From: Deltaproteobacteria bacterium
GTDB lineage: Bacteria; Desulfobacterota; Binatia; UBA9968
DNA length: 64,000 bases
Assembly (NCBI GenBank): GCA_016193465.1
Contig: JACPSE010000058.1
Location: forward strand, 1-64,000
Direction: 5' to 3'
The notes beneath the pieces were generated by a model. It searched no databases, had not been told where the DNA came from, and saw only the letters and a program-made list of their open reading frames with translations. Below are positions 59,901 through 64,000 of the stretch, in pieces. The stretch's first letter is position 1; every line of letters begins with the position of its first letter. The position numbers and the translations under genes were made by a program.

Positions 59901-60034
59901 CCCGAAGCGGCGCGGAGAATCTGGGATTCATCGGTATCCGGGAGCGAGTTGAGACTTTAAATGGAAAATTGCAAATCCAGTCGGCTCCCGGCCAAGGCAC
60001 ACAACTCTGCGTTACGATTCCTTTAGGGGAATAA
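56921..60034 (+). CDS. NarX-type membrane sensor histidine kinase
   Basis: A 1037-residue kinase. Order: membrane helix about 6-28, extracytoplasmic Cache-like sensor 30-270 (GRVSRKHLVGVAVPVVRNGKV, WLGTIIDRKGIIIARTRN), helix 274-295, HAMP 296-348, PAS 355-468 (ALNPVVFLDRDFNFIRVNEAYARACQ), two GAF domains about 498-645 and 668-810, HisKA_3 with His848 (RRIARELHDEAGQLLASVYL), and an ATPase domain (YRTVQEALNNVTKHAQA, DNGIGFD, GFIGIRERVETLNG). The HisKA_3 type pairs with NarL-family regulators, and one follows one base later. Confidence 0.94.
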   Translation: MKLRSHLIILVVAALLPVLIFASVIIAVFDKQQRATVENRLVDTTRALSLAVDREVAAWASTLQALGSSKHLDSGNLSAFRVEAARVLKTRKDWNNILLTDSESRQLLNLFLPLGSPLPSVGDLEQFQQVIKSSQPVASDLFLGRVSRKHLVGVAVPVVRNGKVRFVLASSTSPNSLLQILAQQDIPPEWLGTIIDRKGIIIARTRNIEKSTGNPAMSLRDAPSGDVQEGLGRGVTEDGTEVQVTFHRSALTGWTVRLAIPVSVLEAPLRRSLWFTVVGGLALLIVGIVLAIGFGQRIAKPITDLSLWAETLRGGERSRLKTSPIAEVNRLAQVLQDATVTRNRIEETLQEQSRLLDLYFKYALNPVVFLDRDFNFIRVNEAYARACQRDVNDFPGHNYFEFYPSDAKVIFEEVVKTKKPFQALARPFAFPDHPEWEVTYWDWTLVPILDSTGEVELFVFSLNDVTERKKAEKETQRRLESIRTLHAVAATANQSLDLEVVLNQSLERALEVLQLDAGQIYLTDPLTQTVRLRAHQGIGAESPQALSRRLGEGIMGQVANGEHAVSEDIQTDPYYLRLSGQERMPAAASRANVSTPIKARGKTIGVLNLASYQPRRFSSEELELATSIADVIGVAAENARLYEETKRSLERIRVLNEINLAISTSLDLQTVLDMLLEKTSLLIPHAASEIRLLNKETGILEPTACRNINEKEWKALKAGRGLVKIVLEAKAPLMVLNAPADPRSANPDFFRKEGLVSFLGVPLVAKEEPLGVLVILTREEHEFSAEEVELFSTLAAQAAIAIYNSQIYEQTRKQAKELLSSRQRLRALTARVISSREEEARRIARELHDEAGQLLASVYLAVDEISRQVQPPVKEDLQRVTWLLDQIEEQLRSLAHELRPTILDDLGLLPAIQSLAQRFSKRTGMDIALEEVPKRRLPPAIETALYRTVQEALNNVTKHAQATAVRVQIQQEDGMVRCLVLDNGIGFDVPAVLSRSGAENLGFIGIRERVETLNGKLQIQSAPGQGTQLCVTIPLGE

Positions 60035-60035
60035 C

Positions 60036-60686
60036 ATGAGAATCAGCACGCTTTTGGCCGATGACCACGTAATTGTCCGCGATGGGCTAAAGAACCTGCT
60101 GCTCCGCGAAGGATTTGATGTCATAGCCGAAGCGTCAGATGGCCAGGAGGCGGTACGGCTGGCAAAAGAGTTTCGTCCAGCCATAGCCGTTCTGGACATT
60201 TTCATGCCCTTGCTAAACGGTCTCGACGCTGCTCGGCAAATCAACAAAATCTCTCCTCAGACAAAAACAATCCTTCTTACCATGTATAACGAGGACCAGT
60301 ACGTTTTGGAGGCTCTCAAGGCCGGGGTCTGCGGCTATGTCCTGAAAACCCAGGCAAGCCAGGATCTCGTACAGGCAATTCGGAAGGTCTCACAGGGATC
60401 TATCTACCTTAGTCCCGCTGTTACTGGTGCTGTCGTAAAAGCATATTTGGAACAGGGAGAACATCCCTCTGCTCCCTCTGCTCCCTCTGCTCCTCTAACC
60501 CCTCGTGAGCGGGAGGTTTTACAACTTGTGGCCGAGGGTAAAAGCACCAAAGAAATTGCCCAGATTCTTGAGATTGGCGTCAAGACAGCCGAGACCCACC
60601 GGACAAACGTCATGAAAAAGCTCGACATCCACGAGGCAGCCGGCCTCGTCCGCTACGCCATCCGTCACGGTTTGATCCAGCCATAG
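60036..60686 (+). CDS. NarL/FixJ-family response regulator
   Basis: A 216-residue DNA-binding regulator, partner of the kinase just upstream. The receiver domain has D9/D10, phospho-acceptor D54 (IAVLDIFMPLLNG), T82 and K104 (YVLKTQ). The LuxR-type helix-turn-helix is at about 154-212 (LTPREREVLQLVAEGKSTKEIAQILEIGVKTAETHRTNVMKKL). The linker contains a 9-base DNA repeat three times (60465-60491) giving PSAPSAPSAP, an unusual expandable linker. Confidence 0.94.
   Translation: MRISTLLADDHVIVRDGLKNLLLREGFDVIAEASDGQEAVRLAKEFRPAIAVLDIFMPLLNGLDAARQINKISPQTKTILLTMYNEDQYVLEALKAGVCGYVLKTQASQDLVQAIRKVSQGSIYLSPAVTGAVVKAYLEQGEHPSAPSAPSAPLTPREREVLQLVAEGKSTKEIAQILEIGVKTAETHRTNVMKKLDIHEAAGLVRYAIRHGLIQP
60465..60491 (+). 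repeat. 9-base tandem repeat in the regulator linker
   Basis: Three exact CCCTCTGCT units, in frame, between receiver and DNA-binding domain. Copy-number change would lengthen or shorten the linker by three residues without a frameshift. Confidence 0.85.
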
Positions 60687-60687
60687 A

Positions 60688-60716
60688 CAGGCGATAGGCA
60701 TCAGGCAAGAGGCATT
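60688..60716. repeat. Intergenic word repeat (AGGCgatAGGC type)
   Basis: ACAGGCGATAGGCATCAGGC words after the regulator gene, complement of the TTGCCT family. Confidence 0.5.
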
Positions 60717-60779
60717 AGTTTTTGCCTTAAAAAACCCGCGCTTGTCTTCGGTTTGTTGCCAATGGCGGCCTGCTTTTAG

Positions 60780-60893
60780 CTAAGAAATTACAGAGGTGGA
60801 ATACAGGGAGATATCGGGATAGGGATAATCCCGACTGTCGTAGGTGACGAGTGTCAAATGGAGTTCCAAACAGGCGGCGGCGATAAGCGCGCG
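60780..60893 (-). pseudogene. VapC C-terminal remnant
   Basis: About 37 codons reading RALIAAACLELHLTLVTYDS then RDYPYPDISLYSTSVIS. This is the end of a PIN-domain toxin (A.IAA.ALELG.TLVTYD.RD). The first about 90 residues, with most catalytic acids, are missing. It overlaps the end of the antitoxin frame. Confidence 0.6.
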
Positions 60894-61114
60894 CGAAACC
60901 GTCCCAGGAAACGGTTCACGTCTGCTTGGGTTTTTAAGTCGGGATGATTGGTATCGGTCCAACAACCCGCCGATTCCTTCAGGGCCTTTTGAAACTTCAT
61001 GGCCCGCAATCGTTCCTCGATAGCCTCGGCAATAAACTGGCTGCGTCGGCGGTTGGGCACGGTTCTCCTCAACTCTTCCATGAGAGAGTCCGAGAGGACG
61101 ATCTGGGTTTTCAT
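60854..61114 (-). CDS. VapB-type antitoxin, toxin partner deleted
   Basis: An 86-residue ribbon-helix-helix protein: MKTQIVLSDSLMEELRRTVPNRRRSQFIAEAIEERLRAMKF, then a toxin-binding segment ESAGCWTDTNHPDLKTQADVNRFLGRFRA. The last residues (RLSPPPVWNSI) come from the frame running into the toxin remnant, so the C-terminus is probably altered. Without an active toxin it may persist as a solitary regulator. Confidence 0.65.
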   Translation of the reverse strand: MKTQIVLSDSLMEELRRTVPNRRRSQFIAEAIEERLRAMKFQKALKESAGCWTDTNHPDLKTQADVNRFLGRFRARLSPPPVWNSI

Positions 61115-61340
61115 ATATCACCACCTGCTGTCAATATACTTGTATCGCTATGTTTATGGCTTGTCAAAGCAACTCAAAACTCAAATGACAGCTCTTTGGC
61201 GTCAGGTGTTTTTTCCGCCAATCTCAGGTACTTACCTGATTGTCCCGCCTTTTTATCTCCTTTACCCTGTTTTGAGAATCTCCCCATCGGGATGCTACTC
61301 CGCCTGACGGCTGAACCCTTTAAGCAAAGGATACTCTTCA
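61115..61340 (+). other. Upstream region of the chemosensory genes
   Basis: About 225 bases before the CheY-like gene. It contains the inverted repeat CAGGTA-CT-TACCTG (about 61221-61234) and GC-rich potential hairpins near 61280-61315. No clear promoter match or known riboswitch was seen. Confidence 0.35.
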
Positions 61341-61730
61341 ATGAGCACAACAATCCTGACTGCAGATGACGATCAAAGGTTTCTAGCGATTGTGAGGCGC
61401 TGCTTAGAGGAAGAGCCGGATCTCAGTCTGGTCGGGCAGGCAACGGACGGGGAGCAGGCCGTGCGCTTGGCCGGAGATCTCCAGCCCGACGTCGTGCTCA
61501 TGGATCTATCTATGCCTCGTATGAACGGCTTGGAAGCCACGAGGCAAATCAAAGCCAGGCAACCCGATACCAAGGTCGTAATAGTGACCATGCACGATGA
61601 GGAGCCATACCAGAAGGCGGCGGCGGAAAACGGCGCAGACTCATTTCTCTGCAAGAAGACTCTGCTGAAGAGCCTCATACCGACGATCCGGCAGGTTTTG
61701 GCAAAGGGGCTGAAGACAAAGGCGATGTGA
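61341..61730 (+). CDS. CheY-like single-domain response regulator
   Basis: A 129-residue receiver domain without an output domain. D9/D10 and D11 near the start (TADDDQRF), acceptor D55 (VVLMDLSMPRMNG), T83 (VIVTMHD) and K105/K106 are in place. It is first in a group with CheW and CheR, so it probably acts in a chemosensory pathway. The stop is 4 bases before the cheW ATG. Confidence 0.9.
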   Translation: MSTTILTADDDQRFLAIVRRCLEEEPDLSLVGQATDGEQAVRLAGDLQPDVVLMDLSMPRMNGLEATRQIKARQPDTKVVIVTMHDEEPYQKAAAENGADSFLCKKTLLKSLIPTIRQVLAKGLKTKAM

Positions 61731-61734
61731 AACA

Positions 61735-62193
61735 ATGAATTCGTATCATCTCGTTCTTTTTACCCTTGACGACCAGCGTTACGCGCTACATCTCTCTGCC
61801 GTCGAAAGAGCGGTGTGCGCGGTTGATGTCACTCCCCTGCCCAGAGCCCCGGAAATCGTGCTTGGCGTGATCAACGTACAGGGACGGATTGTTCCTGTTG
61901 TCAACATGCGCAAGCGATTCCGTTTGCCGGAACGAGATTTGAAGCTCAGCGATCAGATAGTTATAGCGCGGACGTCGAGGAGAACTGTAGCGCTGGTTGT
62001 CGATGCCGTGACCGGCGTCACGGAACTTTCAGAAAGGGAAATCGTTTCACCGGGAAAGATTGTCCCCGGCACACAGTATGTGGAGGGCGTCGTCAAACTC
62101 GAAGACGGCTTGGTGCTTATCCATGACCTGAATCAATTTCTCTCTCTTGACGAAGAGAAGGCTCTAGATGTTTCGCTGGACGCCAATGGCTGA
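61735..62193 (+). CDS. cheW: CheW-like scaffold protein
   Basis: A 152-residue CheW: LVLFTLDDQRYALHLSAVERAVCAVDVTPLPRAPEIVLGVINVQGRIVPVVNMRKRF, then IVARTSRRTVALVVDAVTGV and QYVEGVVKLEDGLVLIHDL. It couples receptors to CheA. Its end overlaps the cheR start. Confidence 0.92.
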   Translation: MNSYHLVLFTLDDQRYALHLSAVERAVCAVDVTPLPRAPEIVLGVINVQGRIVPVVNMRKRFRLPERDLKLSDQIVIARTSRRTVALVVDAVTGVTELSEREIVSPGKIVPGTQYVEGVVKLEDGLVLIHDLNQFLSLDEEKALDVSLDANG

Positions 62194-63748
62194 ACGCTTG
62201 TCTGAAACGCAGCTTGCTCAACTGAGCGAATTTGTCGCCGAGCGGATGGGCTTTTACTTTCCGCGAGAGCGCTGGCCGGACCTTGAGCGGGGCATGCGAT
62301 CAGTTGCGCGCGCGTTCGACTTTGAAGACACGGAATCGTGCATTCGGTGGCTGGTTTCCTCGCCGGTGACCCAGAACCAGATCGAGACGCTAGCCAGCCA
62401 TCTTACTGTCGGAGAGACCTATTTTTTCCGCGAGCGGCAGAGTTTCCAGATTCTCAAGGAGCGCGTCTTGCCAGAGTTGATTCGACAGCGTCGTGGCATG
62501 GATCAGCGCCTGAGAATTTGGAGCGCCGGCTGCTGCACGGGCGAAGAGCCGTATTCCATCGCCATCCTCCTCAGGGAGATCCTGCCGGACTTAAAGGATT
62601 GGCGGAACACCATCCTGGCTACCGATATCAATCCACATTTTCTCAAGAAGGCCGCTGAGGGGATATACGGCGAATGGTCTTTTCGCGGGGTGCCCCCGGG
62701 GACCAAGGATAGGCACTTCGCCAAAAAGCATGGCGACCGTTTCGAGATCCTCCCCGAGATCAGAAGAATGGTCACATTTTCCTATCTCAACTTGGCGGAA
62801 GATGCCTATCCGTCGCTTTTGAACAACACCAATGCGATGGATGTGATTTTCTGCCGCAATGTTCTGATGTACTTTGCGCCGGAGCGAGCGAAACAGGTTA
62901 TTCGAAAGTTCCACCTTTCGCTGGTAGAGGGTGGCTGGTTGGTCGTGAGCCCCAGCGAGGCTTCCCAAATCCTCTATTCGCAGTTCGTTACCGTCAACTT
63001 CCCCGACGTGATCTTATATAAAAAGGACAGTTATAAAGCGTCAGCTGGTGTGCCCTACGGGTTGGAAGAGAAGCCAGGGCCGTCTCTTCAGCCGGCTTTT
63101 GCTTTTTCTTTCGCCTCCCCACCCGACCCTGAGCCTGTTATTGCCGAGCCACAAGCAGAATTCGTCGTAACAGATGCCCAAGAACCAGACGTGGTCGAGA
63201 CAGAGTCCGTTCCGTACGCCGAGACCTTGGGCCTTTACGAGCAGGGCCGCTACCAGGAAGCAGCCCAAATGCTCTCAGCACTACTGACAGAGGACCCAGG
63301 AAATGCCAAAGCGATGGCTCTTCTAGCGCGCGTTCATGCTAACCAAGGCAACCTCACGGAAGCCACCCGGTGGTGCGAAAAAGCCCTGGCTGCTGACAAG
63401 TTGAACCCTGCCTACCACGTTCTCCATGCCACTATCCTCCAAGAACTGGGCTCCACCCAAGAGGCGGTCCGTGCCCTCCAGCGGGCGCTCTATCTCGACC
63501 AAAATTTAGTGCTGGCTCATTTTGCGCTTGGAAATATCGCCAGACAGCAAGGGAAATTCAAAGAAGCAACCAGGCATTTTGAGAACGCACGCATACTGCT
63601 AGGCGCCTATGCCCAGGAGGAGATCCTGCCAGAATCTGAGGGCATGACTGCCGGGAGGCTGAGGGAGATCATGCGATCAACAAACGGAACCCAGGTGTCA
63701 GCAATCAGCAGAGAGCAAAGTTTTCCACGGCAAACGCTAAAAAAATAA
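62186..63748 (+). CDS. cheR: CheR methyltransferase with TPR repeats
   Basis: About 520 residues from ATG 62186 (MAERLSETQL), which overlaps the cheW stop by 8 bases. The CheR domain (1-270) has VGETYFFRERQSFQ, RIWSAGCCTGEEPYSIAILLREI, ATDINPHFLKKA and DVIFCRNVLMYF; it methylates receptor glutamates. A linker of about 75 residues (VIAEPQAEFVVTDAQEPDVVE) leads to TPR repeats about 345-480 (LYEQGRYQEAAQMLSALL, ALLARVHANQGNLTEATRWCEKAL, LALGN-like AHFALGNIARQQGKFKEAT). TPR-fused CheR often serves non-motility chemosensory systems such as Frz or Dif type. Confidence 0.92.
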   Translation: MAERLSETQLAQLSEFVAERMGFYFPRERWPDLERGMRSVARAFDFEDTESCIRWLVSSPVTQNQIETLASHLTVGETYFFRERQSFQILKERVLPELIRQRRGMDQRLRIWSAGCCTGEEPYSIAILLREILPDLKDWRNTILATDINPHFLKKAAEGIYGEWSFRGVPPGTKDRHFAKKHGDRFEILPEIRRMVTFSYLNLAEDAYPSLLNNTNAMDVIFCRNVLMYFAPERAKQVIRKFHLSLVEGGWLVVSPSEASQILYSQFVTVNFPDVILYKKDSYKASAGVPYGLEEKPGPSLQPAFAFSFASPPDPEPVIAEPQAEFVVTDAQEPDVVETESVPYAETLGLYEQGRYQEAAQMLSALLTEDPGNAKAMALLARVHANQGNLTEATRWCEKALAADKLNPAYHVLHATILQELGSTQEAVRALQRALYLDQNLVLAHFALGNIARQQGKFKEATRHFENARILLGAYAQEEILPESEGMTAGRLREIMRSTNGTQVSAISREQSFPRQTLKK

Positions 63749-63778
63749 TATCGAAGGGCTCATAAAAGAAGGCCCGAG

Positions 63779-64000
63779 ATGAAGGATAAAGAGGAAGAGA
63801 AGAAAATACTCAAGGCAAGGGCGAAAGAACTCGCGCGCGAGGCAAGGGAGGAGAAAACCCTCGAACAATCCATGGAGATTGTCGAGTTCCTCCTGGCCTC
63901 CGAAAAGTATGGCGTTGAGTCTTCCTATGTGCGTGAGATCTATCCGCTGAAAGAACTCACGCCTGTGCCGTGCACGCCTTCTTTTGTGCTCGGCATCATC
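63779..64000 (+). CDS. Second CheW-like protein, partial (runs off window)
   Basis: Seventy-four codons are visible. A highly charged N-terminal helix (KDKEEEKKILKARAKELARE, residues 2-21) precedes a CheW domain beginning IVEFLLASEKYGVESSYVRE, then PLKELTPVPCTPSFVLGII. The long charged extension is unlike the first CheW. A second CheW suggests a multi-input cluster continuing to the right, probably with receptor and CheA genes. Confidence 0.85.
   Translation, partial: MKDKEEEKKILKARAKELAREAREEKTLEQSMEIVEFLLASEKYGVESSYVREIYPLKELTPVPCTPSFVLGII

Noticed and set aside
61235-61340. Riboswitch before the CheY-like gene
   Set aside because: Some GC-rich pairing is possible but no known aptamer core or terminator could be identified.

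Overview
The window is 64 kb of a bacterial chromosome with the gene content and order of a deltaproteobacterium-like lineage (Desulfobacterota/Binatota-type). The signs are the ilvB-ilvN-ilvC-psd-pssA-leuA-leuB-asd-truA neighbourhood, the rho/rpsB-tsf-pyrH-frr-uppS-cdsA-dxr-rseP run leading into it, a complete tol-pal cluster (so Gram-negative), many multi-GAF histidine kinases, and uptake-type solute-binding proteins next to CaiB- and dehalogenase-like enzymes. The lineage is inferred from gene order and remembered protein families; no search was possible.

Layout. 1-4 kb is accessory: a tandem pair of secreted barrel-like proteins (one frameshifted in a G8 tract, one cut by the window edge), a cupin, a hemerythrin-like protein and a CaiB-type CoA-transferase. 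4-12.5 kb is one minus-strand run: cstA, two homologous small proteins, two divergent ArsA/Get3-like ATPases, a solute-binding protein and a sensor kinase that overlaps it by one base. This holds the least explained gene set in the window. 12.5-17 kb has a methyltransferase with a signal peptide and two abutting sensor kinases behind a promoter with a palindromic operator.

17-38 kb is branched-chain amino acid and phospholipid synthesis (leuD, leuC, truA, asd, leuB, leuA, pssA, psd, ilvC, ilvN, ilvB), broken by two accessory inserts. A toxin-antitoxin islet lies between two copies of the asd 3-prime end. A second insert between ilvN and ilvC carries a cupin, a reductive-dehalogenase-like Fe-S protein, a TctC-type binding protein and a MazEF-like pair. 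ilvC has an in-frame TGA 42 codons before its expected end.

37-54 kb is housekeeping on the minus strand: tsaB, rseP, dxr, cdsA, uppS, frr, pyrH, tsf, rpsB, rho, rluD, ribF, cpoB, pal, tolB, tolA, tolR, tolQ. 54-64 kb is on the plus strand: pgk, tpiA, secG, tRNA-Leu(GAG), a probable small RNA, a NarX/NarL-type two-component pair, a decayed VapBC locus, and the start of a chemosensory cluster (CheY, CheW, CheR-TPR, second CheW) that continues past the window.

Across the window, many intergenic gaps are filled by short self-complementary word repeats of several families. None of these words was noticed inside genes, apart from one array edge that forms the last codons of an ATPase gene.
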